From Haemonchus contortus (lineage: Eukaryota; Nematoda; Chromadorea; Rhabditida; Trichostrongylidae): a DNA stretch of 64,000 nt. Position numbers and translations under genes: made by a program. Within the stretch, counting starts at the first letter, position 1. Each line of letters opens with the position of its first letter. Shown piece after piece: positions 46,030-57,699 of the stretch. The stretch lies in the NCBI GenBank assembly GCA_000469685.2, contig LS997567.1, positions 16,983,450-17,047,449 of the forward strand. Reading direction: 5' to 3'. The notes beneath the pieces are model-generated. The model had not been told where the DNA came from, ran no database searches, and saw nothing but the letters and a program-made list of their open reading frames with translations.

Positions 46030-46132
46030 GGACAGACGGACAGACGGACAGACAGACAGACGGACAGACGGACAGACAGACAGATAGACAGACAGACAGA
46101 CAGACAGACTGAGCGCTTTATAGTAAGTGGGA
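45583..46132 (-). mobile_element. Helitron copy H3, lacking its 3' half
   Basis: In element orientation: 5' TCCCACTTACTATAAAGCGC followed by a long CTGT/CCGT tract (45966-46110 on plus). It aligns to H2 up to about 45583, then joins BEL protease sequence. The hairpin and CTGG are absent. The host base at 46133 is T. Confidence 0.8.
45966..46110. repeat. (CAGA/CGGA)n microsatellite in H3
   Basis: Mixed CAGA and CGGA tetranucleotides, expanded relative to H1 and H2. Confidence 0.95.
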
Positions 46133-46936
46133 TGTTGCGATGGAGATGGTCACGTCAGTTCTATCACCAATAACAAGGTTGGCGATATCGACATTGGTGA
46201 TACGACACTTACTTGCGAGTATATTTCTGATGTTCACCATATTCATAATATTCATTCTGCTCGAAGAACTGATTCACGATAAAAATGGCTTCTGACATTT
46301 TTCTGTGTGTGTAAATGTGTGTGGGTGGTTGCGTAGGCATCTGTCTGTGTATGTGTTTGTGTATGGAGGTGTGTGTGCATGTGTATGTATTGCGTGTGTG
46401 CGTCCGACGGGGAATCAGGATTTGTTTCCTAAGAAGTAAAGCTTTCAAAATGGGTAGGATTACAGGCGGCAGTATGGGTACATGGAATGTGACAGAACCC
46501 CGCCCCGTCCATAATGGTCGGGAGGAGCGCGCACATGTGTGCTTGAGGGTAGATCTATAACTATCGCGGTAGGTATATAGGTGGCGGCATGGGAGCACTA
46601 TTGGTAAGTTAGTGAAATGAACCGAAAACCACGGAAACTGAGCTGCTCAAAATAATTAATGTAGACCTGGGGCGTTCCAATTCGGAAGGGTTACGGAGCA
46701 GTATGGGAATGCTGACGGGAGGTAGCACGACTAGACTCCAACCACAAGTATTGGCGGATTCTAGTCGTCAATTTGGATTTCAATTTCAATTTGGATTTCA
46801 ATTTTGGTACGAGTACAGGCAGCAACTTTAAGGGGAGGGGAGGGGTAAGGGAGGGTGTGTGTTTGTCGGTGCATGCTTTAGTATATGTGTCGCTGGTAGC
46901 TCTTAGACCCGAGGATCCGAGTTTGGAAGAATACAA
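46133..46936. repeat. MITE end remnant and decayed Helitron modules
   Basis: GATTCACGATAAAAATGGCT at 46272 resembles the TTAA-MITE terminus, without TTAA. Then comes a TG-rich low-complexity stretch (46306-46400), and diverged ~125-bp GGGCGG-type modules to about 46930. No gene. Confidence 0.5.
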
Positions 46937-47184
46937 TGGCTGCTTTCATAGTCCGCCGGCCGGCCGGCCGGCGAGCCGGCGCGCCGGCGGAGGCAGTGCT
47001 AGGGGGGAGGAGGGAGGCAGAAAGAGTAAGGCAAACAGTACACGCCCCTTCGAAGGTTGTTTGTTTTCAACCCCTCGAAGAGGCGTGGACTGTATGCCTA
47101 TCTTTCTGCCTCCCTCCTCCCCCTAGCACTGCCTCCGCCGGCACACCGGCCGGCCGGCCGGCCTGCAGACTATGAAAGCAGCCA
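46937..47184. mobile_element. GC-rich foldback element, 248 bp
   Basis: Two ~100-120-bp arms are near-perfect reverse complements: TGGCTGCTTTCATAGTC, GCC GGCCGGCCGGCC tract, CCGGCGGAGGCAGTGCTAGG and GGAGGGAGGCAGAAAGA, then the mirror image. A short AT/GC spacer holds AGGTTGTTTGTTTTCAACCC. A non-autonomous foldback or MITE; no clear target duplication. Confidence 0.85.
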
Positions 47185-48118
47185 ATCGGTGGTTAACGTT
47201 CAACACTTAGAGCAGAGCCCTGCGTTAGCCGGGCAATCCGTTTGGTTCACATGAAGCGTTAGGAAGCGATGAATTGTTCGTTCATGTGGGAGACCCCACA
47301 TGGTGAGAGACGGCCACGTATTCGTGCGGAACCAGCACGTCTTCTTTCGCTTTTCCAAGGAAACAGTATCCATGTTATGAACAACATTTCCAATACTATG
47401 CATGCTCCCGGTGTAATGCAATTTTTGTCATATGTGACCACTGCTTTTTACTACTTACCGGAGCATTCGTTGTGAGAACCTCTCGATTACCATGTCATTA
47501 CTTTTCGGAGCATTCTTTCTAGAAACCTCTCGATTACTACGCCACGCTTTCTTTTCAAACTTTGCACTATTCTGCAACATAACTTCCATTACTTCACTCA
47601 AGCCTTAAGGTCTACCATGAACGATGCCTTTAACAATCAAGTTACACAGGCTATGAAACGCTACAGAAAATCATCGAAGGCATATGGCTCATTATCGACC
47701 GTGATCGCGAAGTTTCGCTGACTTTCGCTCAAAAATGCCTACCACTTGAGAAGGTTGCGTAGGATCCAAATTGAGCAGCTGGAGATTGACTCATTGACTG
47801 ATCCCCGTTGACGACAACTCGATGCGCAAGCCGCAAGCCTTACAGACCGAGTGAACCAAGTGGCGCGCATGCGAGTCTACGTTTTATCACCACTTCTTTT
47901 GGGAGGGCGCAACTTTTTGAATTTTCCTCTGGCCTATTCAATGGATAAAACATTAAGACTTTTACAAACATCAGTAACAGGGCAATTACTTTTTGGTTCA
48001 GAAAAGGTTTTCTAAAGCTTGCACGAAAAATTTGAAGTTAAACTTTGACTTCTAGTTCTGAACAAACAAACAAATCATTGGAATATTCATAAGTAAGCAA
48101 TAACAAGGTACTACATAT
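47185..48118. other. 0.9-kb stretch with no recognised gene
   Basis: Includes a diverged ~51-bp tandem pair (CGGAGCATTC...CTCTCGATTAC, 47459-47545) and an end-like TGAACGATGCCTTTAAC at 47615-47632 resembling the TTAA-MITE right terminus. Confidence 0.3.
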
Positions 48119-49940
48119 TCAAGAAATCACGTTTCTATGTGACAAGATTTGCTGCCCCTTTTTCCTTTCTGCCATAGCAGATCCTTGCTCTTGAGAAACG
48201 ACTGCGTAGCACTCCACACACCTTCTCCTGTGAATTCCTTTTTGACCTTTAGGTCTCTTCTCGTACCTCCTACCTCTAGGTACCTGCGACATATGTCGCA
48301 TGGAGTGTCGCTGATGACATGAAGAGCAGTCATAACCAACCTTCAGCAGAGATTCAACCACTTCCAATTTGAAGTCATTTATCATTCCTATCCTCACCAC
48401 ATCTTTGTGCGACTTTCAAGCGGTAACAACAGCTGCTTGCGCAATCAAGTGAAAAAATTCTCTTGTACCGCTCCATGGTTCCGCGCACAAATGGCGTAAA
48501 TGATGCCATCTGATCAGACAGTTCAACGAAAACCTTCATTTCGTTGTAGTTATCCATAACTTCCAGTTTCTGAGACGCTCTGACCGCTGCGTCATGTTTT
48601 GTAGAGATCATATACAGGTCCCTACTAACTCTCTTTTGAGCACAAGAATTCCATTCCGCTTCTGTTTGCAACAAAGCTGACCCCTCTTCAACTTCATTTC
48701 CTCGATCTCTTTTGGAATACCTTTTCTATTCCTCCCGATGTTCTAACGAGATGACTCTTTCTTGATATCAGTTCCTCAGCTAGTCTAACGCTAGAATAAA
48801 AACTGTCTGTGCAGACGATGCGCCCTTCACCGGGTAGCCTTCCATTAGTTCCAGTACAACTTTGTCAGCGTGGTTCCAGCACAACTTTATCACCGTATCA
48901 GTGGTTCGTGTCTTGATGGATTTTTGCTTGCACAAATTTTTATCCCGACTGTAACCCGCATTTAAGGGCGTGTAGTGGCAAGTGGCGCACTATATCACAC
49001 GCATGGTCACGGGTTCGGATCCCGGATCAAACACGCCCAGGCCAACCAAGTCTTCCATCCCTCCAGGTCGGTTAATTGATGCCAGATTCGTTTGGCAGCA
49101 TAAAAGCGCCGATTTGTACATCGCTAGCCACCGCAAGTCATTGTATAGGCCACCCACGCACTCATTACGCCACTACAATTCTGAATGGAAGTCGAGTGCG
49201 AGGGCGCATCCCTCAGACGGGATTGATTAACGCCAAAAACCTTATCCTCTACCCTTTATTATACCCACCTTTAGCGCTAAACATAAATCACTTGATTCCG
49301 TATTTGTGCCGCTTAGCAGGCATGTACTGCCTGAACACGATTCTCTCTGGGAAAGGAACAAGGAATTCATCAGTACACCTTTTTTCCAAGAGTAAATGAA
49401 GTTTGGCCGCTGTCTCTTGAACAGTCGCACGAATCGCTTGATTTTGGTCAACCGGTTGCCCGGTCGAAAATCCCACTGTCCACCAAATGGAAATACTCCA
49501 ACAGTTCCTCGAATCTGCTCCTCGCCATAGTTTTGTAAGCAGCAGGATGAACACCAAAGCCTGATCGCAAATGCCAATAATCTCGTAACGTGGCCAATAA
49601 TCTCGTAAGCGTGGCATTAGACCCAATCCCATATGCAGCCATAGTTCAACAGATCTTATTTCACCAGAGTTTCGGTTCCTTGTAAATCTTCACTGCGCTG
49701 AGTTTCATAATGGTTGGTCTTCCGACGATCAGGTCTGAAATCTCTGCGTTCAGGAACAGTTCGAAAAAAGTATCGGTTCTTGGTAACTGAAAACTCCGCC
49801 ATTTAGGCCGCAGCGACCTTGAGAATCCCAAGGATCATGAGGTGAGACATCACTGCACCACGACGAAATACTTTCACCATCAAAGTCCTCCTCATCTGAT
49901 TCCTTTGATCCCGTTCTTCGCAGTGCCTCATCCACATCAT
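48119..49940 (-). pseudogene. piggyBac transposase remnant, split by a SINE
   Basis: Minus-strand pieces in piggyBac order. An acidic N-terminus ESDEEDFDGESISSW (49750-49935) comes first. The start of the DDE_Tnp_1_7-type domain follows: SRFEELLEYFHL, then FRQYMPAKRHKYGIK (about 49290-49360). After the SINE come VCTDSFYSSVRLAEELISRK (about 48790-48830, with a conserved catalytic-region D), then NYNEMKVFVELSDQMASF and ERYKRIFSLD (about 48440-48560). The C-terminal cysteine-rich tail RRRCVECYAV is near 48200. Multiple stops. piggyBac transposases move elements at TTAA, the target of the MITEs in this window, but a direct link is not shown. Confidence 0.85.
48965..49235 (+). mobile_element. tRNA-derived SINE inserted in the piggyBac relic
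   Basis: GGGCGTGTAGTGGCAAGTGG (A-box region) and GGTTCGGATCC (B box, 49012-49022), then the same body as 24761-25010 through ...GTCGAGTGCGAGGG and CAGACGGGATTGATTAA. It lies between ...KYGIK and the next transposase segment on the opposite strand. Confidence 0.85.
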
Positions 49941-50119
49941 CTTAATTCGTTCCTTGTCCTTCCGCTCGGATGCGATTGATAATGTTTCAGATGTTCTTTC
50001 TCGATGACGTTATAACAATCTGAAAGTGGCGAAGCGACCACGTGCGCACGGCTTGTCGCGTGGCGCTACGGCTTCCAGGTTACATTAGTGTAGTAGATAT
50101 CATAAAACAAGTCAAATTA

Positions 50120-51500
50120 CTCCATCCTTTTGGGTCCACGACCAATCCGCCGTACAAATTTTCCTTCAGTTTGGTTCTCCCGAAAAAGGTCTGTGGATAG
50201 ATCTCCTATTCTTATTCTTGTTTGGACTCAGTGGAATGGCTTAGTTCATTCTATTGTTCCAATTTTGTTGATCAGATGTATGAAACGTTCTTTTTCATAT
50301 TGCAACCAGTTATTTGTGCAACATTGACTCGACCAACTTGTCGATCAGTTTTCTTCCATGCTTCTTCAAATTGACCAAACCCCTGAGCAACACTTGCGAC
50401 TGTTTAACCGGCTATCCTTTTCTTGAGTTCCAGTCACGAGGGTTCAATGGGGTTAAGGTCAGGGGACTGGGTGGGTCAGCAAGGGCATCGAATTTTCCGA
50501 TGAGTCAGCCATTCGCGCTCCCTTCTAGATCAGCGATCGTTACCTTGCTGGAAAGTAAATTTTCTGCCGTGCATAGGACGGGCGAAGGGAAGCATGCATT
50601 TCTGCACAACGTCGAAGTATATCTTCTACAGTGGCCCACAGTGGTGGGAATATGGTTCATGGACCCCATGACTAAACTCGGAAAACATCCCCAAAGCCGA
50701 AATACTAATCCGACACCATGCCTGAGAGTTATCAATTGGTACTTCGGTTGAAACTGAAACTTGTATTTTAACCCATTGACGACCGCGTGGCCCGCCGTGA
50801 GCCACACCATATCGTGCTCATGTAGCATTTATATTATTTATCAAGTGTTCTCGTAATTTTTTCGTGTTTTCAGGTATCAGCTTAGCTCACAACCTTCTAG
50901 AGAATCCTGACGCATCGTGTTCCAGAATCATTCATTTCCAACTACTGTTATAAGAGAAGTTAAAAGTTAATGTAAGGTCAGTATGACAGGCACGATCGCC
51001 TATGGGTTAAAAGATCTACGAACGAAATCCCATCTGTACCAAGCAAACAATTTTTGAATAGTCGCTCTACATGACTTTGCGTCATTGGTCAAAGGTTCAG
51101 TGAAGGTGCTTACGCGCCCACTGAAGTCGAGCTCGTCTGTTTTGTAGAGATTCAGATACTTTTTCACAATTCTTCTTCCATATGATCCAGCATCTCACAG
51201 GTGTCTGTTGATGGTACCTCTAGATTGTAGCGACGTCGCCGTCGTCGATATTTCGGCCATTATATCGGAAGATGCTCGTCTGGAATCTTAGATCGATGCA
51301 TTAATGATCTTCCTTGGTCCTTAGGAGCGGCAATCCGATGCACAAATGATCTTCCTTGGTCCTTAGGAGCGGCAATCCGTGGCCTTCACGTGCCGGCTTG
51401 TTTTCTTGGGCCTGTGTGAGACTCAAGACTTCTGATAGCCTTCGTAATGGTAGACATTGGGACAAAGGTGTTTAGTACGGGTCAAGTCCTGCTTACTGCC
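50120..51500 (-). pseudogene. Tc1-like transposon relic, split by a piggyBac-type MITE
   Basis: On the minus strand the N-terminal part (51030-51500) is a decayed HTH region with a local ~42-bp duplication (CTTCCTTGGTCCTTAGGAGC twice, 51300-51380). The C-terminal part (50150-50755) shows VWGCF-like FRLWGCFPSLVMGSMNHI, then TQSPDL-type sequence (about 50460) and EAWKKTDRQVGRVNV-like (about 50340). The MITE 50772-51006 lies between them. Orientation and order fit one Tc1-type transposase; too broken for a precise family. Confidence 0.55.
50772..51006. mobile_element. piggyBac-type MITE, TTAA target, copy 2
   Basis: TTAA at 50768-50771 and 51007-51010. Ends CCCATTGACGACCGCGTGGC and, at the right, GGCACGATCGCCTATGGG. 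It is the reverse complement of 26218-26474. Length 235 bp. Confidence 0.85.
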
Positions 51501-52199
51501 CGTGGCAATGATTCACGGTCAGAAAGCAAGAGCCAGAGTTTCGTCTCTTTACTGAGAGCGATCGGCTAACGAAACAAAAGTTTCACCGACATTTCTAGAC
51601 TAAAAAACATAATGAAACTTACCTGAACAACACGCCCCTTTCACAAGTTTCTTGGAAAAAATTCACCCACTTCATCAGAGGTGAGCTACCGATCAGGAGA
51701 GTCGGTAATGTTTGAAAAGGGTGCTGTCAAAAAATCAGTCAGAAACGTTGAGTTCAATATGAGATATGGTAAGAAACGTTCAAGGTGATTTCTTTTCGAA
51801 CGGTACTATATCCCTAAAGAAGAAAAGTTTCGTTGAAAACGACACTCATAAGATATTATCACTCGGCAACATCTAGGATATTCAAGGTTTTGGTTGCCTA
51901 ACAGCCGAATCGAATCTTTTATGGGTGATTATTCTGAAGGAACAGTTCACATGAAAATGGTTTCTGAGGTAATTCGCTAAAATGTGTCGGGGTAAGTCTA
52001 GGATACTGTTGTCGTGCTGTTCAGAAAAAGATCACCATGAACCTGTTTGCCATAGCCCATCTCGAGCTCAGGGTTTTTGGTTCTAATCTTCCAAAGTTCC
52101 CATAACAGACTCACTGCTCTTAGATATTCTTCTTATTTAGCTTAAAATACCGCTTCAACCATTTTTTCAAAGGAATCCTAATATAATGTGTGTTTTTGT
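51501..52199. other. No gene; MITE end remnant
   Basis: AAGGAACAGTTCACATGAAAATGG at 51937 resembles the left TTAA-MITE terminus (AGGCACAGTTCACGATAA). No matching right end nearby. The remainder is unrecognised. Confidence 0.4.
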
Positions 52200-53060
52200 G
52201 CGTGTTTGACTGGAAATTCATAACTCTTGTCCTCCGGACCAAGAGCTCAAATTTGAAGCACTGACGACAGGATGGGAACGGTGGGTTGCAGGACCGGATT
52301 CCGCCAACAATAGGCGGGGTTCGAGCGGGAAATCACAACTCCTGTTCCCGAGGGCCTAAAGCGTTTGAATTTGGTAGGAATACTGGAGCAAGAGGGAATA
52401 CTTATGATGGGTGGCAGGACCAAACTCTGCCCGCAGTGAGCTAGTGGGCGGGGTTTAAGAGTAACACCTGTTCCCGTGGGCCTAGAGCGTTTGAATTTAG
52501 TAGAAATACTAGTGGCAGGATGGCAACACCTAGGGGGTTTCAGGACCGAACTCCGCCCACAGTGGCGGAGTCAGAGCAAAAATTCTTGACCCCTGTTTCC
52601 GTGTACGTGGAGCGTCCAAATTGGGTAGGAGTACAGGCGGCAGGGTAGGAGCACTTAGAGTGAGAAGCAGAACCGAACTCCACCCACAGGGTGCGGGGTT
52701 TCAAAGGAAAATCATGACTCCTGTTCTCATGGACCTAGAGCGTTCAAATTTGGTAGGGGGCAGATGAGAAGATTTGCAGGGTGAGAATCTCATTGGTAGG
52801 TGGCAGGACTGGATTCCTGCCATGGTGTGCGTGAAATTTTGCAGTTTAGACCAGAGGCACTCAAATTCGCTAGGAATAAAGATGACATATGGGAATCCTG
52901 ATGGGAGGTGGAATGACTTGACTCCGGCCACAGAAGGCGCGATTACGCGAAAGTTGCTAAATTGGACCCGGGCATTCGAATTTGGAACGAGTGCAGGTGG
53001 CAGATTTAAGACACCCATAGTAGGTAGTCTACGGATCTCCTTCACTGTGAGTTCTCTCTC
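52200..53060. repeat. Reversed array of ~125-bp Helitron-type modules
   Basis: About six diverged units with CCTAGAGCGTTTGAATTTGG, AGGAATACTGG and CTCCGCCCACAGTGGCGG, the complement of the H1 module. No Helitron termini are found at either side, so it is a remnant. Confidence 0.75.
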
Positions 53061-53089
53061 ACTGAAGGATCCCCAGCCGGATAGTGACG

Positions 53090-54554
53090 AGGCTAAGTAG
53101 GGCGTCCCCAGGTGGCGGATAGGGGGAATTATTCGCCGACCAAAAGTAACCGGTACTCACCCAGAGACGCAGGTGGATTCAGGAGATGGACTACTTGATT
53201 CTGCTGTGCTGGGTTGATATATCTTCTGTTTTTCGCTGGCGATCCATGCATACGTGTGTGGAGAGTCTGTGGGTGCAGTAGGTATCCTGCCCATCGACTC
53301 GGCCAAAAGCTTGCATTCGAGTGAATGGAAAGTGTCTGGGAGGCAATTCGGGGCCGCCTCCAAAAATAAAGCCCCTCGTCCACTTTGAGATAGCCTGGCA
53401 AGCCCCCGGAGTCAACAGTAACCACGTCAGAGCCTGGCAAGCTGCACGTTGGATATCTACACACCAAAACATTGATAGAAATGGGCCTCATTCCCCTGAA
53501 CCTGGGGGAGCCCCCAATACGGCAGCGTTGGGTAGGATCGCTCGGGAGGGGGCTGCTAAAATCTCAGGGCCAAAACAGGCTGCCCAAAAGGAGAAGGACT
53601 AAGATGGCGATATGCACTTTCAACGCACGGACGCTTGCATCGGAAGCGTGTATAGAAGACCTGATGATGCAAGCTAGGAAGGTCAAGTACGACGTCATCA
53701 GACTGACCAAGACTAGAAAGCATCGCCCGCTGCACGCTGCATTTGAGATTGGAGAGGAACTGTTCCTTGGAACATGCGACAGCAGGGGCGTCGACGGCGT
53801 AGGTGTCCTCGTCAATGCGCACTTGGCCATGAACATCGATTCGCACGAAAGCTTGACAACCAGAATAGGACGTTTGCGATTAAAAAGACGTGGCTCAATC
53901 CCAGCTCTAACAGTCTTCGTTGCTTACGTACCAACATCGAGCTACGATGAAGAAGAGCTGGAGGCGTTCTATATGGATCTGGAGAAGCTCTACAGAGAAG
54001 GCCACACTTTCTTCAAGGTCATCGTCGGTGATTTTAACGCCAAGATTGGCCCCAGAAGAACGGCTGAAGAGCTTCACATCGGGACTCACGGAGTGGAATG
54101 GAATGAGCAGGGTGAAAGGCTGTCCGAGTTTATCATGACGACCCATACCATTCATGGTAACTCGCAGTTCCAGAAGCCCTCTCATTTAAGATGGACATGG
54201 GAGTCACCTGGTGGACATTTCCATAATGAAATAGACCACATCATCGTCAATCGGAAGTTTTGCCTGACTGACGTCGCTGTTGTTCCGAAGTTCTACACGG
54301 GATCGGACCATCGTCTCCGCGCTAGATTCTGCTTCTCATTGCGTGAAAGATCTGTGAAAGTTAGGGAACGAAGCCCCAAGACCTCCATCAACTGGGACCA
54401 CTTCGCTCCCCTTGCGAGTAAATGGGAGGATTCCGTTATCGACAACATCGACGAAGAATACAATCGATCGTCAAATATCTTCACGATAGCGCTAGGAAAG
54501 CAGAGAGTCTACAAGAAACCAAGAGACGGCTCTCTTCGAAGATTCGCGAGCTGA
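53090..54554 (+). pseudogene. RTE LINE copy R2, 5' region and endonuclease
   Basis: The 360-aa frame 53472-54554 contains an apurinic-type endonuclease: AICTFNARTLASEACIEDLM at the start, GVDGVGVLVNAHLAMN, FFKVIVGDFNAKIG (catalytic GDFN), RWTWESPGGHFHNEIDHIIV, and FYTGSDHRLRARFCF (catalytic SDH). The order and spacing are those of RTE. Sequence from about 53090 (CCCCAGGTGGCGGATAGGGG) to 53472 is the likely 5' untranslated part. Frame is lost after 54554 by frameshift, and RT follows. Better preserved than R1. Confidence 0.9.
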
Positions 54555-56133
54555 TACGCCAGCGTGGTATCGCGCGAGCCTACAGGCAATCATCAACAAA
54601 CGTCCGAACTTGCGAAGCTATGCAGAGGAGCGATAAAGGAAGATCTGAAAGAGTGAAGGGCTGCAGTTATGGACGAAGCCGCCGAGGCCGGAAAGAGCAT
54701 TCGCAAAGCCCGACGGAGCTTCACCAATTGCAAGACCAAGATGACTTCTCTTCGTCGTCCTGACGGAACAGTTACTGCATCCCGAAGGGCAATGGAAAAG
54801 GTCACCTACGACTTCTACCCAGATCTCTTCGAAAGCGACGTCTACCTGCCTACCCACCATCTTAGGCAAGACGAATATATCGCTCCTTCGGTTCTCCCTT
54901 CCGAAATACGACATGCCATCACGTCGATGAAGAACTGTACAGCGCCCGGTCCCGATAGGATCAAACCAGAACATCTGAAGAGTCCTCCACCACTCATCGT
55001 CAGAACTCTGGCTAGGCTCTTCACGCGGTACTTGTCGGAATGCAAAGTGCCCAAGTCGTGGAAAACTAGTAAGACTGTGTTGCTGTAGAAAAAGGGAGAT
55101 CCAGACGATATTGGCAATTTTCGCCCAATCTGCCTGCTGTCTGTAATCTACAAGCTTTTCACCCGTGTCATCCTGAACAGGATTGGCAGAATATTAGCTG
55201 AAGGGCAGCCATGCGAGTAAGCAGGGTTTCGGAGAGGGTTCCGTACAATCGATCATATTCACACTCTCATAAGACTCATTGGGGTATCACGAGGGTATCA
55301 CGTTATGAATTACGTTCATCGATTTGGAGAAAGCTTTCGACACCGTCGAAACAGAAGCGGTAATCGAAGCCTTGGGCCACTAGGGTGTTCCTACTCAATA
55401 TATGAAGATGCTTTGTGAGCTCTACGACAACTTCACGACCAGAATCTCACCATTCTACAAGGAAGTCATTATCAGCGTGAAGAGAGGTGTCCGGCAGCGA
55501 TACCATTTCGCCTGAACTTTACAGTGCCGCTCTCCAGAATATCATGCGTCATATGGAATGGGAAAGCATGGGAGTGAAGGTCGACGGCCGCTACCTACAT
55601 CCGTTTTGCAGACGACATCGTGCTTATAGCACCGAACATCGTGCAGGCGGAACGAATGCTGGCCGAGTATGACAGTACTTGTGGAAGGATCGACTTGAGA
55701 CTGAACTTAACGGAGACGATGTTCATGTTCACGCTAGACTGAAAGAATATCTCTGGTTGCTTTAGCTATGTGTATCTAGGTCGGAAAGTCAACATGGTGA
55801 ACGACCTAGCTCCGGAGCTGTGCAGAAGGAAACGCACCGCGTGGGGAGCATTCAAGAATATCGAGGGAGTAGCGAAGAAGACAAAGCTCCGCGCTTACCT
55901 TTTCTACATTGCTGTCCTTCTTGCTTTGACGAACGCAGAAGAATCCAGGGTTCCGAGCTCCGCCATCGAACGAAGATCAGGGATACCGTCGATTACGCCA
56001 AGAAATCGAAGATCGGATGGGCCGGACACGTTATGCGATATAGTGATGACCGTTGGACCAGGACGGTTACTGACTGGATCCCTCGGAACATCAAAGAACT
56101 CCACGACGGCCGAGCGCCAACGAGATGGCTAGA
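54555..56133 (+). pseudogene. RTE LINE copy R2, reverse transcriptase
   Basis: Blocks: SMKNCTAPGPDRIKPEHLKS (54930-54980), KVPKSWKTSKTVLL then a stop at 55087, [20 protein letters not shown] in the same frame, FIDLEKAFDTVE (about 55318-55350), the FADDIVLIAP-type box at about 55605-55635 by frameshift, VYLGRKVNMVNDLAPELCRR (55770-55830), RWAGHVMRYSDDRW (about 56020). The C-terminus is interrupted at 56134 by PLE1 and resumes at 57806. Several stops and shifts; inactive. Confidence 0.88.
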
Positions 56134-56227
56134 TTCCATGTACGGCTTTCTATGAACCTCGGCATAATTGTATCATTGAGTTTACTGCTTACTTGAACTC
56201 TTCACGAGGTTTTTTAAATATTCTTTA

Positions 56228-56266
56228 TTAGGCTGACGTTTCGGCGGAATCGCCTTCTTCAGAGCC
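56228..56266 (-). ncRNA. Hammerhead-like motif, inverted copy
   Basis: Reverse complement of 57700-57735, carried by the left arm of the PLE1 inverted repeat, with the same core. Confidence 0.7.
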
Positions 56267-56451
56267 TGAAAGGATCATAACAGTTCGTGACTATCCGGTC
56301 AAACGTCTACACCAACCCCACCAAAGCTCGAGACCCCCAGGGCACGCAAGTGATTGAAAGGAGAACCACTCACCGTAGCTTTGTGGATTCTTCGAAACCA
56401 CCCAGCGAGTGATGGTACCAACCGACCAGTGTCAGCTGGGGTATGTTCTCA

Positions 56452-57312
56452 TTAAAGTCTCTGCGGGAAGGCCAGCCTTATATAAGGTCGTAGCTCACGC
56501 GTGATTGCGAGACATTCTTCCCTACGATTCATTTTGGGACTGGTGACCTGTATCCAAAATGCCTCGAGGGTTTTACGTGCGCACAATTGCGATTCCTGTG
56601 CTACGACCTCCACGGTGACCTCAAAAACGCCTCCGTTATGCTTTTGGATTCGGTGACTCCCCAAGGCAGTAGACTCTCTCAATCGCCTCATACCATCTAT
56701 GTGCTCCTTGACCCTCACGTGGAGTGGTCTTGCCGTTTCTCCAATATACTCTTCACCACAATCACGGCAAGTAATTTTGTAGACCACCCCAGACATATTA
56801 CAATCACCTTCCCTTCCAGCTGGACAAACCACACAGTTTGAGGTGGTACATAGGCGATCGTATAGCCTGTTGCGAACCAGGCGCTTCTTTAGATTGAGAG
56901 GTGGTACGTTTATAATGGTAACTAAATTTTCCAAACCCGATCTTTTTAGATACTTTCTAATGGAGGCACTGACTTCATCAGAAATAAATGGTAGTACAAA
57001 AGGGATTTTTCCTTCAATCGAGGTACTACCATGTCTGAGAATCACACCGCCAGAAGAAGTTCTACGTGAATTTGGAAAATTGTAGTAGCCATTAGACCGA
57101 GCTATATCGCGTGCCATTTTAAGCGACTCTTTTCGCTCATCCTCTCCAGTGCAGACCTTCTTAGCAGTGCGGAACATATTCCTAACGACCGCTCGTTTTA
57201 CATGAAAAGGATGAGCTGAGTGATAATGGACAATGATATTCTTATTGCTCGGCTTTCTATACCACTTCGTAACAATCATATCGCCATGTAACCTCACTTG
57301 AACGTTCAGGAA
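56452..57312 (-). pseudogene. PLE1 RT C-terminus plus GIY-YIG endonuclease
   Basis: The open frame continues to 57465, but its first ~50 residues are antisense of the inverted arm. The true homologous part begins about 57312: FWIPFLNVQVRLHGDMIVTK and WYRKPSNKNIIVHYHSAHP (end of RT), then the linker with CxxC-type cysteines (LCTTSNCVVCPAG). Next is the nuclease GVVYKITCRDCGEEYIGETA then RPLHVRVKEH (GIY-YIG variant with catalytic R and later E). The frame is otherwise intact to its stop, so the copy is young, but the RT catalytic half is missing. The protein would nick DNA for target-primed integration. Confidence 0.9.
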
Positions 57313-57699
57313 CGGAATCCAAAAGCATAACGGAGGCGTTTTTGAGGTCACCGTGGAGGTCGTAGCACAGGAATCGCAATTGTGCGCACGTAAAACCCTC
57401 GAGGCATTTTGGATACAGGTCACCAGTCCCAAAATGAATCGTAGGGAAGAATGTCTCGCAATCACGCGTGAGCTACGACCTTATATAAGGCTGGCCTTCC
57501 CGCAGAGACTTTAATGAGAACATACCCCAGCTGACACTGGTCGGTTGGTACCATCACTCGCTGGGTGGTTTCGAAGAATCCACAAAGCTACGGTGAGTGG
57601 TTCTCCTTTCAATCACTTGCGTGCCCTGGGGGTCTCGAGCTTTGGTGGGGTTGGTGGAGACGTTTGACCGGATAGTCACGAACTGTTATGATCCTTTCA

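Noticed and set aside
45966..46110. Regular short repeats as a CRISPR array
   Set aside because: Tetranucleotide microsatellite without spacers, in a eukaryotic transposon.
43430..46132. Direct repeats around the BEL gag-protease taken as LTRs
   Set aside because: The repeats are Helitron copies with TC/CTGG ends or parts of them, found at unrelated sites; one breaks the Gag frame.
46936..47175. Arginine/alanine-rich protein
   Set aside because: Frame through a GC-rich foldback; arms encode reverse complements of each other.
57312..57465. N-terminal extension of the GIY-YIG protein
   Set aside because: It is the antisense of the inverted arm, not homologous to Penelope RT.
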